A stretch of 64,000 nucleotides of DNA from Laetiporus sulphureus 93-53 (taxonomy: Eukaryota; Basidiomycota; Agaricomycetes; Polyporales; Laetiporaceae): NCBI RefSeq assembly GCF_001632365.1, contig NW_024468511.1, forward strand, positions 425,550 through 489,549, written 5' to 3'. The notes under the pieces are model-generated. The model did no database searches, was not told where the DNA came from, and worked only from the letters and a program-made list of their open reading frames with translations. Each line of letters begins with the position of its first letter. The first letter of the stretch is position 1. Made by a program: the position numbers and the translations under genes. Shown in pieces: positions 45,178 to 59,853 of the stretch.

Positions 45178-46908
45178 TCATACTCGAGCGCTTCTCCATG
45201 CGCTCTGCATAGCAATGCGTCTCGCCTGGATCAGACACATCAGCAAAAAAATCCATGAATCTGGGCTGAGATGATACCGACCTGATCTAGGGTGATAGAA
45301 TCCTCGCGCAGTTCGATGCGCTGCCGTCCATCGTCCTCCTCCTCTTCGTCGTCGTCAAACATGGAGGTCCGCCCGTTGCTCCGCAGCCCACCAAACGCCG
45401 CTTTGCCGCCCGCAAGAGAAAACGGTGTCGACGCCACCGCCGTGCCGAACACGCTGGCATTCGCCGGGGCACCGAAAGCGGCGAAATCCGTGACGACCTT
45501 TCGTGGCGTCAGCGAAGACGCGGTGGAAGCAGCTGCCGGAGACTTCGCTGGCGTTGTAGCAGTTGAAGTACCGGGTCGCGGGGGAAGATACGGACTGTAT
45601 GCGTACGACCCGCGCGATGTCGTCATACGTGCGTGGAGGTACTTGTCCGTAAAACGGGTACCAGCCACCTAGAAAACCGTGAGATAGCCAGAATACAAGA
45701 TAGTAATGAAACGCACCCTTTTGAGCAGCGGGCGAGCATCCGCAAGGCTTGGTGCCTGCATGTAGACATTTACGTTATGCTTGGCCTCCTCCGAGTCGCG
45801 GTATATACTCTCGATGACAACCCGCTTTGTGCTCTCGTTCCGGAGTAATAGTCGTTCATGGAGCTCCCGAGCAACGTCGTCAACGCTTTCGTTGTTACCC
45901 AGTATCCTCTGGGATACTGCAGCACCGACCTCGCGGACGAGCCGCTCCATGTCTAGGTTCTCGAGCACGCTGCCGACAATTGCATGCGTGAGCAGGTCCG
46001 CCGTTGTCAGAGGAAGCATGAGTCCGGAGGTGATGTTGGTGATCGCTTGGTAGAAATCCGTTGCATACTGTAGCATTGGTTTTGGTTAGAAGGCGGACAC
46101 AGCCGAAATAGAAGCCACTCACTGAATAGCCGCTCAGCGCCGGCTCACAGGCGACAAAGTGCTAGGAGCAATGAGACACACGCTTTGGATAGTCAACTCC
46201 ACATTGAAACTTACCAATGTGATTCCACGACTGGCCATTATCCGAGCCAGCTGCAACGGATCGTTGCCGTCGGGAGATCCCTCGTCGAACCCTGAAAGGC
46301 ACAATGAGAAACCTAGACACCAAGTGTATCAGCGAACGCACCATCACCGTACTCTCCAATCCCATGTGGAGGTGCATCCGCTATGAGCACAATCATCTTG
46401 CTCGCGTTCGGCCGCCAGTCCATCTTCAGAGCCTCCGCTAACGCCGCAGTGACCGCCTCCGGACCATCGCCTCCTCCCGATGCATACAAACTCGATAGAT
46501 CCCTATGCACCTGGGATATGTCAGAAGAGAACCCAAAGTTCTTGGTCACGTAGGTGTGGTCCTGTGGCGGGTGGTCGCGGAACGCGACGAGTCCGATGCG
46601 AAGGTCTTCGTGAGACTGCAGCTTGCCTGATTCGTATATGTGGTTGCAGATTTCCTCGATGTTCCGTGTCGCGGATGCAATGTAGCTCCCTTGGCTCCCT
46701 GTGCAGTCCTGTACGAACACCAAGTCGCTGCGTTTCAGAAGGATGAAGATTGAGCTAGACGGCGAGAGGACAAGTTATATGAGATCACATACAGCATCTT
46801 TCTTCCATCATCCTGCATCGGCACATTCATCTGCGGTGGTGGTTGCTGTGGCTGTTCGAAGCTAGGCGGCTGAGGAGTGCCAGGGTCGAAGTCCATGTCG
46901 TCGTCCAT
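45178..46908 (-). CDS. vWA domain protein, uncharacterised
   Basis: The protein begins MDDDMDFDPGTPQPP and a Pro/Gln-rich leader. A von Willebrand A domain follows: DLVFVQDCTGSQGSYI (a MIDAS-type D-x-T-x-S variant), then LRIGLVAFRDHPPQDHTY, GGGDGPEAVTAALAEAL and SKMIVLIADAPPHGIGEYGD. This vWA subtype, with the GGGDGPEA and ADAPPHG blocks, is shared with Dictyostelium-type alpha-kinase (vwkA-like) proteins, but no kinase domain is present. The C-terminal half is helical and then Ser/Thr/Pro-rich (TATTPAKSPAAASTASSL), ending in an acidic stretch (FDDDEEEEDDG). A small last exon (ARRIAMQSAWRSARV) closes the frame at 45178. Several introns; function unknown. Confidence 0.82.
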
Positions 46909-47320
46909 GATGTGAGCTATACAAGCTTGTGAAGTGAGTAGCGCAAAGTTGGTGGTACGTGGCCTTGCGCAATGGGTTGAGATATTGGTCGAGACACTCA
47001 GTGGCACGTATGCTCAAGCAGTGGAATCGATGGTGGCGGTTGTGTTCAAAGAATGCAATTGAAAGACCATTCTGGCTGTGTTGTATTCTCCCGTACTCGC
47101 ATTACACGCGCGCGCTGACGCCACGCCTCTGTCGCGCGGCGCCAGATGTCCGGATCTTCAAGGTCATATATGCTCTCGTCTCGTCCCGAAGTTTGATTTA
47201 CAACATTCCCTCTCTAATCACTATCCTCTCATTGCGAGCAGCCCAGGCAGAACCACCTTAATAAGCATGATCTAAATGTAATGAAGTAGTGATAGCCGCA
47301 GTATAGACCAATTGTATTAA

Positions 47321-50024
<2,704 letters not shown>

Positions 50025-50354
50025 GACCAGACTCGGAGACGGATGTCGGAGATGGCTTGGACGCGATGTTTCACGGAGAGAGTCTGTAGCACTTGAATAA
50101 AACCGTTGAACGCGCCCGACCGCGTACACGGTTGGCGTTCCGTCTCGGCACAGTCGTGGCCTCACTTACGATATTACGTAATAAATTGCATTTACGAGCC
50201 CTCATAAAGCTCGGGCTTCGAAGAGAGCCATGGCTAACTGCAAGGTTAAAGATCTCTTTTTCCGTCGCAACTCGGGAATGCGATTGCTTTCAGTGCTGTC
50301 CCGGCGACTGCTATACGGCGATAAATATTGCAAAGATACTCTCTTCTTCCCATC

Positions 50355-51913
50355 ATGGACTTCAGGACACTCCCGGGCGATGTAGTCATATTGATCATGC
50401 AATATCTGTCTGCACGCGACCTGGCTGCCATCACGCAGACATGCAGATTCCTACATGACCTGGTGAGTTTTTTTGATTGGGATACATGTAATGCACATTT
50501 CAAACCCGAGCTCAGGTGAACGGTCACGGTTGGAGAGCGCATGCGCGATACAACGTTCGGCCATCCCACAGCCTACGCAAAGCGTTGTCTATATGGGACC
50601 CATATTCGCAGGTCAAGTGAGTGCAACACGAAAGTATCTTGCCATAGGATCGACTTATCTTGCCACATGCAACGACCAGATATCAGGCCATTACTGACCA
50701 CAATTGGTCGAAGCAGCACTTCATTGCTAGACCCCTTAACTCCAAGTGGGCCGGAAAATTGCAGCCAGCACTGACAATCAATGACTCAAGGCTCTTCGTT
50801 GGTGCTGGCCATGCCATCTACACATACACCTTCACCAGCTCAAAACCTTGTGAATCTCCTGGCATCCAGGCCGAGGGTGTATATCTTATCGCGGACCGCT
50901 TCGAGGCGCGCCACGACATCACAAGCCTGGCCTCCGTAGACGCAGGAGGCCCAGACAGCACAGTGTTCGTTGGCTACGCTGACGGAGAGCTGGAACGCAT
51001 CACGCTACCATCTGAGAAGACGAGCTTGGACGGCGTGCTCTGGGAGCCGCCGGTTCGCAATAGATGGTATTTTCACGGAGATGACCTGATAGAAAGCCTC
51101 TCGTCTTCAGGAGGTTACTTGCTTTCTCTGTCTTCCAACGGGACCGCCGTATTTCTCAACGTGGCCACTCCCACATCCGGGCCACAAATCCTACACCTAA
51201 ACGTCCGTAGTTGGTCGGCCTACTTATCCACCCGTGGTTCCTATTCTTATGCGGCATTCGGAGCATCGTCCGTCCTCTCGCTCACAGTACATAGCATCTC
51301 GTCCTCAGGACTGTCCCACACGCCAACAGCCATCCTCACGTCTGGCGGCGGGGCCGAAGAGCAGAAACAGTCCGCTGTGTACGGCATCTGCGGCGCTCCC
51401 CCATCATTCCCATGGGGTTCTTCGGATCAGATAATAGTGTCCGGATGGTATGATGGACCAGTCCGCGTGCACGATCTCCGATCCTCCGTCCGTGCACGGA
51501 TGGGCGATTCGACGTTGGGGCCCGCGCCTCTTACCCCCGTTCTCTCGGTCTATGACCCGTGGCTATTCGAACCCAATTACTCCGTGTCATGTGGTGGCGG
51601 ATCGTCTAGTTACATTGCCGCGGGCACTGCACGCCACAGCGTCGTCGCCTTCTGGGATGTCCGTAATCCGGCGGGCGGCTGGAGTGTGCATGCACCGGGC
51701 AACGACTCGTCCCCTGTATACTCCGTTATTCTGGAAAGCTCTCGCCTTTTCGGAGCGACGCAGTCACGGTCCTTCGTGCTAGACTTCGGACCCAATGTCC
51801 ACGAAGAAACTTATCCACGTCTCAAGCACAACAATTTCCGTGCAGACGGTTTGAAGAAAACGCATAGGGATGACATCGGATTCTACGTCACGAAATACAG
51901 CCATTGCCGCTAG
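50355..51913 (+). CDS. F-box protein with a beta-propeller-like C-terminus (476 aa)
   Basis: Exons 50355-50462, 50516-50611 and 50687-51913 join in phase. Residues 1-40 (MDFRTLPGDVVILIMQYLSA, then AITQTCRFLHDL) are a typical F-box, the Skp1-binding element of SCF ubiquitin ligases. The rest has repeated blocks suggestive of a degenerate WD40-like propeller (LFVGAGHAIYTY, VFVGYADGELERI, SDQIIVSGWYDGPVRVHDLR, TARHSVVAFWDVRNP), which would bind the substrate. The substrate cannot be inferred. The donor of intron 2 (CAG|GTCAAG) is weak but required by phase. It is divergent from GEM1 over 330 bp. Confidence 0.85.
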
Positions 51914-52216
51914 TCAATCCTGCGTTGGTGGCAACCCAACGTCCACGAAGAGTGTAAGAAAAAAATAACGATAAGAGATAGCTGTACATTACGGACCTCC
52001 AGAAATGCGGGTATTGTGGGTACAACAAGTGGACAGCAGTGTATGGCGATAGAATGTGAAATAGAAGAACATGCAGTCTATGAGCGAGGGTATCTACACG
52101 ATATGGCGTGAGAGAAATGACTCCAGGATTGTACAAATCGACGAAGAGAACCGCGAAAGCAGACAGAATATACATGCAGCTATGTGCAATGAACATCCAA
52201 AGACAGAAACAACTGG
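51914..52216. other. Spacer between convergent genes
   Basis: About 300 bp separate the F-box stop from the RasGEF stop. No gene or RNA structure recognised. Confidence 0.5.
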
Positions 52217-55200
52217 TCATGACATCGGAGTGGGAGTAGGATGGTTGGACTGTGAGCGACTTGCCCAATTGAATAGTTGTCGCACGTCGCTAGTGGGAGG
52301 GGTATCTGCCGGCTGCTTCGGTTCTATCAGCAGGCTGCGACGGTACAGATCTTGCAGGTCGCCTCGACGTGAGGATTTCTCAAACGCGTCTCGCAAGTAT
52401 TCCTGCACTTCTAAAATCGGCTTGAGATTATACGGGGATTGGAAGCGTTGCATGTCTATCAACGTATCAGATCAGAACGTTTCAGAAAATATAAGTTTCC
52501 AAACCTTGCACGATACGCGCCAGCTTGTGGTACTTGTTGAAGTTCAACAGTTTCTTATCAGCTGACTTGGGCGAAGTTCTAAAGGATGGGTTCCCTTCCC
52601 GGCAGAAAGTCACATCCGTCAGGTATAGACCTACCGTAGCTTGCATGAGCATCGTATGAATGGAACTAGCAAAAGAACTCACCAAGGAAGGGCACTGCAG
52701 GAGGCGCTGTGTTACGAAGCCGCGATCGGTAGTGGAAATAGTTGCGCGCATGATCAGCGAGCTTCCGGAGCGCCTCGAGCTGCATTCTGTTCTTCTGTGG
52801 CAAGCCCTGTTGATTGGTCCGTTAGCACATGCAGGGTCAGACCACAATGGCAGCATACCATCCACGTCTGCTGGAGTCGCGAGATGGTCGACGAATCCAG
52901 AGCAGCCAATATCGACCGCGGAGTGCTGAAATTGTTTAGAGACACGCATCGCTGACAATCAAGTTCATGAGAGTGGTTCTGATATATTCCAGATACAACT
53001 TACATCTGCCACCTTTATGAAATACTTGACCAAGGCGGTTCTCTTCTTCGTGTCAGACTCATTCAGGATGCTCTCGGCAACAAACCCGGTGATCGCCGTG
53101 CTGAGCGAAGTGACCGCCTTGACATTCACAGGATACGTCGCGTTCTCCTGTCCCATCTCCAGTATCTCCTCGGGCCTTATCGCACAGTAGAGCGCAGACT
53201 CCACTGTTGTCAGCTGTCTCGCCAACTCAAGCGCATCGAAGTCGGTAATGAAAACCGATCCAAAATTTCCGTTCTTCAATGCATTCAGCAGCGCCTTCGT
53301 TATGACAGGCCGAGGAGCCTCCGAAGGCGGCACAGTATGGGGGATCGTGGGGATGCCGACATTCGATACCCGCTCAACCTTTGTGCTTGCCGCTGTCTCA
53401 CCACCCTTCATCTGCCACTGTCCGATGAGTTCGAAGATTCGCTGCGCCGGATGGGGAAACATGAACGATAGCCCCTCGTGCGTAAAGTTCAATAGCGTAG
53501 GCAACACGACATTATCCGTCTCCGGACGCCAGTGAATCTCCAGCCAGGCCTTGATGAAGTTGTGCACGCGTAGCCGCACAGGTAGGCCCTTACGCTGCTG
53601 CCAGAAGCGGACATTCGCCTCCGGCAGCCCTGGCGGAGGCGCCGTGTTGTACCGCACGATGATCACCTCGAGGAGCTCCGCGGGTGTCGTGAACAGCCGG
53701 AATGTCATGAAGAACACGGCGGCAAAGGAAGGCTCTACTAGGGTGTCATGTGGTGTCATCCTCTCGACCAACGCTGCCAGCGTCGCGCCCACCAGCTGAC
53801 CCTCGCTGTTGTACGCCACATCATCGGCGGCGTGGTCGTGCGACAGCGTCCATGCCACTGTGGTGCTCCGTGCAACCTCAGGGACGTTCTGATCGGGAAC
53901 TGCAGGCAGACTACCATTCACCAACTTCTCCTCGAATGACATCGGAGAATGGGACCACTGCTGGCTTCCCTCCCATGTCGTCCTGTCATCGTCCGTCTGT
54001 GCCAGCGATGCAGGGGATAAAAGATCAGGCGGGACGTGCTGAGTGCAGATTTCCAGAGGAGGCAGTGGCTTATCTTCCACCGAGGATCGGAACCTCGGAC
54101 TGGTCAGCTCATCCATTTCAGACGTCTGCCAGGGGTTGGGCAAATCCGGTTGGCTCTGCAAGTCCGTGGACTGCCCGTCCACTTTGACAGTAGCATCTGC
54201 CACAGACTTCTCCTTGACCTCCAGGACTACATCCTCTTCATCTCCCTTGACATCCTTCGCCACATATCGTTCGCGCAGATCGTACATACTTGACGCCTTG
54301 CTCGGTCTCCGACCGTGCGAAACCTCTTGGCTCGAGAACTTGCGCGGTGAGCATGACAAGGTCGAGTCACCAATCAAGGGCAGACGAATGATGAAGGGTT
54401 TCTGTCCTGTAGACCGCTGTAGACACTTCTTGACGGCAGCGACGCAATCCGATCCAGCCTTCAACGTTCCAGTTGCCGCTTTCAGAAGCGCGTCCCTTTC
54501 TCGTTCCTCGTTCAGATCGGGAGCCGCTGGCATCGTTAGCAGGCGCACGGAGTCAGCGAGTCTGCTCGTAATCGAGAACAAAGTCTCCTTCGCGACCTTC
54601 AAGAGCTCCGCTTTTTGCGACGGAATACCAGGATGTTTCAGGACCGCATCAACGATAGTGAGCAACTTGCACACCATATCGACCACCTCGCGCACGAGGT
54701 CATACATGTGGCCTGTGCTCGAGGCATGCGATGAGCGCGAGTACGAGTGCACGTGTCCAATGAATGCAGCAATCGTGGACAGATAGTGGTCGTGCGTGTA
54801 CTTTAGCACCTCCATTACCTCCGCGATGGTGGCAGGGCCTGCTGGGAAAGCCGGCGTGGACGGTGTGGCGAGCGCGACGGAATATTCGGAGGAAAGCGAG
54901 GACGAGGACGATCCACTGCTGATGGACCGATGCCCTGCCTTGCGGCGAGCGGCGGCATCTTCTGCCAACTGCTTTGACGGGTACGCAACGGAGAAACGAT
55001 TGGCTCCCTTGGCAGGAAGCGACTCGTGATGAGGACCCAGAGGCATCTGTGTCACATCTGCGTCAATAGCTGTCTGCTTATGCGCCTTGAGATCCCCTAA
55101 GCTCTTCGCGCGGAAGGGCTTAGACTTCGTCGGCAATGCAGCTTTTCGTGCGGCTGGACGATGTTCGCTTCCACTGCGTGGCTTACTGAGCGCGCCCTTC

Positions 55201-56366
55201 GCCTGATGACCATTGTTCTTCGCGCCCGTATCATTGGAATGGACCGCTGTGTCATCCGAGCTGAGCCATTGACCTTCTCGGGGGATTCCGAGTGGCGATC
55301 CCGGCATGCGCACTCCTTGCACTGGCAGACTGGCATCGCACTGCACGAGGAGCGCGAGAAATCCTCGCACGTGTGCAAATAACTGGCCACCCAGCCGCAC
55401 CATTGCCTGCACCTCCAACTCGCGCAAGTCCTCATTCGTAGTATCGTCCGATGCTCTCTTCGCTTGAGACACGAGCGATGCGAGGTCGGACAGAATGCGT
55501 TTCCGCTCTTGGGCAAGAATTCCGTGGTGCCGTAGGACGGGAGCATCACGTGGGAGGCAACCTACATCAGAGAGAATCGCGCGCACGCATGAAATGATGT
55601 ACGCTGTGGATGGCTGGAAATGAGCCGCCCGGAGCGTCTTGGCAGCGTTTTGCAGAAGAGAGAGCCCGTGAAGAAGTGGGACCATGAGCGGCGGGCAATA
55701 AGGATCCCCTCCGTCCCTTCCTCCTGGTATTGGGCGATGGTCTGTCCTCGCGAATGACTGCGAATGCGCTGGTGCGGAACTTACGCCGGTCGCCCACGAC
55801 GCGGCGGATGCGACTGATACTGATGCCGCGTGCCTAGATTGGGGGCGCTGCCGTACATGTGAGTCGTATACCGCACATAAACATTCACGCGCACGCACTT
55901 TCGTCTTCGGAAGTTCTTCATCCGTCAGCAGTCCAACGTCGGAACTCACGTAGTTGCTAGGGAACCAGCCCCTTCGCCCGTCTAGCTCGCCATCCCACCA
56001 ACCACTCGGGTCCCGGTTGAGCACGCGGATAACTTGGCCGGCTCGAAAGGCGAGACATGTTACGTTCTGCGCCTGCGGTACAAAGTCGTGCATGGCAAGA
56101 ACATACTCGTAAGCCCCATCATCGTCTTCGTCGTCTGACTGAGCAGGCGAGCATGACGCGTACGACACTGTGACGCCCCCCTTGCTGGAAGCTGACCGTT
56201 CAGTCAACTTGCGAGATGCAGCAGATGCGGAGGACAACGCAGACGCAGACGAGATGCTCCGAAAGCTGCGAGCAGAGACTGGAGTGAAATTGGAAGACAG
56301 ACTGCAGCCGGATGAGGGACCACCTAGCACGTTGTTCGAGGTGTCAATCCGGAGATGCGATGGCAT
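52217..56366 (-). CDS. CDC25: Ras guanine-nucleotide exchange factor, Cdc25 type, with SH3 domain (about 1,300 aa)
   Basis: This protein exchanges GDP for GTP on Ras and so activates cAMP/PKA or MAPK signalling at membranes. A first exon of over 1,100 codons holds a Ser-rich N-terminus and an SH3 domain (YVLAMHDFVPQAQNVTCLAF, PSGWWDGELDGRRGWFPSNY; about residues 88-145). It also has a long regulatory part and a RasGEF N domain (SEGQLVGATLAALVERMTPH). The catalytic RasGEF domain starts at FDALELARQLTTVESALYCA and TAITGFVAESILNES. It continues over short introns as RCVSLNNFSTPRSILAALDS, VYLTDVTFCREGNPSFRTSP and LLNFNKYHKLARIVQ. It ends in SSRRGDLQDLYRRSLLIEP and the basidiomycete tail PPTSDVRQLFNWASR. 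The intron after VKYFIKVAD is confirmed by the family sequence. Confidence 0.94.
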
Positions 56367-57598
56367 GTTGCATCTACTGATCAGCTAAAATTGGTTTCCT
56401 GAATTCCTTACTGGTTAAAGAGACTGATGCAAGACGCGTACGGGGGATTCTGAGGTGTCGCGTCAATGTAAGACCAAGAATGCTGTGTGCAGGCCGGCCA
56501 ACCGCATGGGGAACTATTGGGATGAGCAGGAGGGTGGGTGCTGGCGGAAAAGCAGCGAACAACATAGCTTGCTGAAATGAACCGAGATCACGCCGTGACT
56601 TCCGTGACATACGCGCAGGCGCCCAGTGCAATGGACTCGCGTGAATGTATGTTGATCGCATTCGATCGCGTCGAAATTCCGTCGGAACCAACTCTAATCA
56701 ATCCAATTTCATGACCAACTGCACCCGATTCAAATTCAGCTGGGCCCGAGTACGCTGCTAGGACCCTGGGAGGTAACCTTGAAGTGGCGCCGACCGCATA
56801 CATGTGCAGTCATGATGCACTTCACACTATTTTGCCCTCGGTATCCGGTAAAACTCGGTTCTTGCGGCTTCGACATAGATTTTGCGACAGAGGAAGGGAA
56901 GAAGAAGCACTCGTCATCGGCGATTGCGAAGCCGTTATATTTCGTATCTTCTCCGAACAGTGAGTCCTTGAGCGGCGACTGGGGTCGGCGAAACCAATTA
57001 GTTCGGAGGCAATGTTGGAATGAGCTGGCGTTCAGTGAACTCCAATTCCCTCCTGGCACCACTTCAACAGTGTATATGCTTTAGAACTGTTATTCAACTT
57101 TTGACGCCCACGGCCCTGAGAGCGGAAATTCATCCACATTGCGTATTCACCGTCATCCGCTGAAGAGTTCATTGAAGCCTAAGGCCGGCATTCGCCTCTC
57201 CTGGAAAGAACTAGAGAAATTAACGTAACATCATAGATGTCCTTGCGTCCCTTAGCTTCTATTCGCGGAACTGCTCAAGGCGGCCCTTTGCTTTTGAAGG
57301 GAAACACTATTTTCACGATGGCCGGACAGATCTCTGTTCCGCTATGACATGTTTGTTCTACTTCAAATTGGCCATTGGCTGGGTACCTGCAGAATCTACT
57401 TAATGTGCCTCTCATCAACTCATGCGGACCCGGCCGTTCTCGATGCTGAGATACTGCGGACACGGGTTCCTGTAGCTCAATTGAATCAGGACGTTTCGTT
57501 CGATACCATCCGCAGCGCATTATGGTATCAAAGTTGTTGACTGTCATATATTGCCCGACAAAGAAGAAAGGGCAAGCCCGCCAGTCAACAGGACCAGA
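56367..57598. other. 1.2-kb intergenic region, RasGEF promoter side
   Basis: Upstream of the RasGEF start and downstream of RFT1. Short frames on both strands have no coherent composition. No gene or tRNA is supported. Confidence 0.5.
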
Positions 57599-59371
57599 TT
57601 ATCGTCTTCTCATGAACGAGTTTATCTGCAACAGCGCAGCGCGCTCGGAAATGAGACTGCGAAACGTCAGCATCCCAAATATAACTGCACTGTCAAGAAC
57701 TCACCAAGCTGACATGCATCCAGCGAGACAACACAACCCCATCGCGACATGACCGCTCTGAAGCAATAGCTGCAAAGGGACGTCCCGATACTTCCACTCG
57801 CTGTAGCGCGTTACAGCCGCGGATGCAGCAAACGTCGCCAGAACGAACCCGGGAGGCACCGCCTTCTTCCAATTAGCCAGCTCGGGACCGCCCCTGGTTC
57901 GGAAGTAGCGGCGAACAAACAGCCACGCGTAGAGTGCTCTGCACAGCAGATTCGCGACATTCGCCCACACTAACCCAGCGTCACCAAGGCCGGCTCCTTT
58001 AGCCAGACCTACGGCCGCAGCTATGAATCCAATGGAGAACACGAACATCCATCGACTTTGCGCATGGAGATCCGAAGGCGCAGAAGCGGAAGCGAAGAAA
58101 GCCTCAAGGATGCCGTTGAAAGCCATCATAGGAATGTAGTACACGTACGTGCACAGGATTGTCGGCGCAGAAGTGGAGTGGTATCTGGGCGGGAGGAGGA
58201 TTGATACTGCCAGTGCCATATACGGAGGACCAAAGGTCACGAGCAGCAAAAGCAAATGTGTGAAGACCAGAAGAACATTCATGAGCATCCTGGCGGCTGC
58301 CTTGAGCGATTCACGCGAGTCCGTTGCGGAGAGCGTCTTCGCAAAGAAAACCCGCGACGTCTCTTCCACTGGCTGGAAAACAATCCGCGCCACTAACGAG
58401 CCTAAACAGAAGACTAAGCCAGCCGTTATCGCCGCACGACAATGATCATACCATAATTGGATGCAATAGCGTAACCGCCCTGGTCTGCTAGAGGACTCAG
58501 ACGAGAGATCAAAAACTTATCGCCTTCGGTAAGAAAATGCTTGACCAAGGATTGGCCCGTCATAGCAGCAGATAAATGTAGCAACGAAGGATCGAAGTAC
58601 TGGGAACCCACTCTACTCCATGGTCAGACACCCGAAGCATTGCAAGCCTGGGAAGACACACTTGCCATGTACCAATGCTATCGTCTTCCGAGGCCAGAAG
58701 CTGATGCCTTGCTTATAGGCTCGCAAATAAGTCACCAGCACGGTAAGGCCATAAGCAGCTTGGCCCACTGCAAAGGCGACAAGGGCCCATTCGACCGGAA
58801 GTGTCATCAACAGGGTGAAGACGACCAGCGTCCTCATGACAACAGCAGTACCCTCCGCCTTCACGCGCAAATCGAATCGAAGGTCATTCTGGGCGCGGAT
58901 GTAGAGAGGCTCCGACAGCAGTTCGAGGGATGCTGCTAAAGTATATATAGCCACGCTGCTGCGAAAGTGGGGCTGGGAAGCTGTTGAAGCGGACGTGGTG
59001 CCGATGTAGAGCAGCGCGATGAGGACGGCTGCAGGGACGCCGACAGTCACAGGCAGCACGGATATATTTGTGACCAAAACATTATTCTTCGTCTTGTCCA
59101 ATGCAGACTTGTCCGATGCGCGAAGAAGCGCACTCCGTACGCCCTCTCGAGACAAGAACAGGATGGTGGATAGCAGAAGCTCGAATTGGATAGCGGCAGT
59201 GCCGAAAACCTCCGGAGAGACTAGTCGTACCAATGCTTGATTCAGAGCGAACGTAAATACGCGCGAAAACAGTTGAAGGAAGACGAGAGACGATGCAGAC
59301 GCTAATGCCTTTGAAAGCAGGAAATCCTGCTGCGACTTGGAGGGAGCATCGCTGACGGAGGTGGAAGCCAT
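57599..59371 (-). CDS. RFT1: Rft1, ER lipid-linked oligosaccharide protein (533 aa)
   Basis: Rft1 is a polytopic ER membrane protein required in N-glycosylation for making Man5GlcNAc2-PP-dolichol available in the lumen. Exons 59371-58673, 58599-58452, 58401-57738 and 57689-57599 join in phase. The family blocks are FLQLFSRVFTFALNQALVRL, YTLAASLELLSEPLYIRAQN, QSLVKHFLTEGDKFLISRLS, DQGGYAIASNYGSLVARIVF and QPVEETSRVFFAK, with about twelve hydrophobic segments. The last exon is my reading: with donor GG|GTTGTG the protein ends HVAMGAVIFGMLTFRSLISE and a basic tail. If that intron is not spliced, the frame stops at 57701 after a shorter tail. The first intron removes an in-frame stop near 58613. 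Confidence 0.93.
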
Positions 59372-59853
59372 AGCGGCTGAACCTGCTCACATATGAGCTT
59401 GAGGTGTAAGTAAAATGCATTTGCACAGGCAAATTAACTTTAACTACTACCCTAATATGAGCCAAGTGCGGGCGTTTACGTGCAAGTTGTTAATTATTCC
59501 CCGACTCATTGCTGGAGTCTGTCCTCCCTTTGAGCCAGAGTTGCCGAGAGAGCCAAGGATACACAAACATTGAGATTTGCTCCCATTCTCATTGTGATGC
59601 CCTGCTTCTCGACATGCTAATCCCAATGATGTCGTCGTCTTGTCAATAGCTGCAAACGAGTAACTCGCACTATGAAAATTAGGGGCTCAAAGAGAGGCGG
59701 GCGCGCAAATTTAGTTGGGTCTGATCGCCGATAAGCATCGTGCAAAGGTGCAATAATCAACGACAGCAGAGGTACAACATCAGAAGACAGCAGATACGAC
59801 GGTGCATCTACAGAGGCCAGAAAGCTCTCTGGGATTCCAGCCCCCTGATCGTA
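59372..59853. other. Intergenic spacer between RFT1 and the cyclin gene
   Basis: This 480-bp spacer is the upstream region of RFT1 and the 3' flank of the cyclin gene. No gene seen. Confidence 0.5.
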
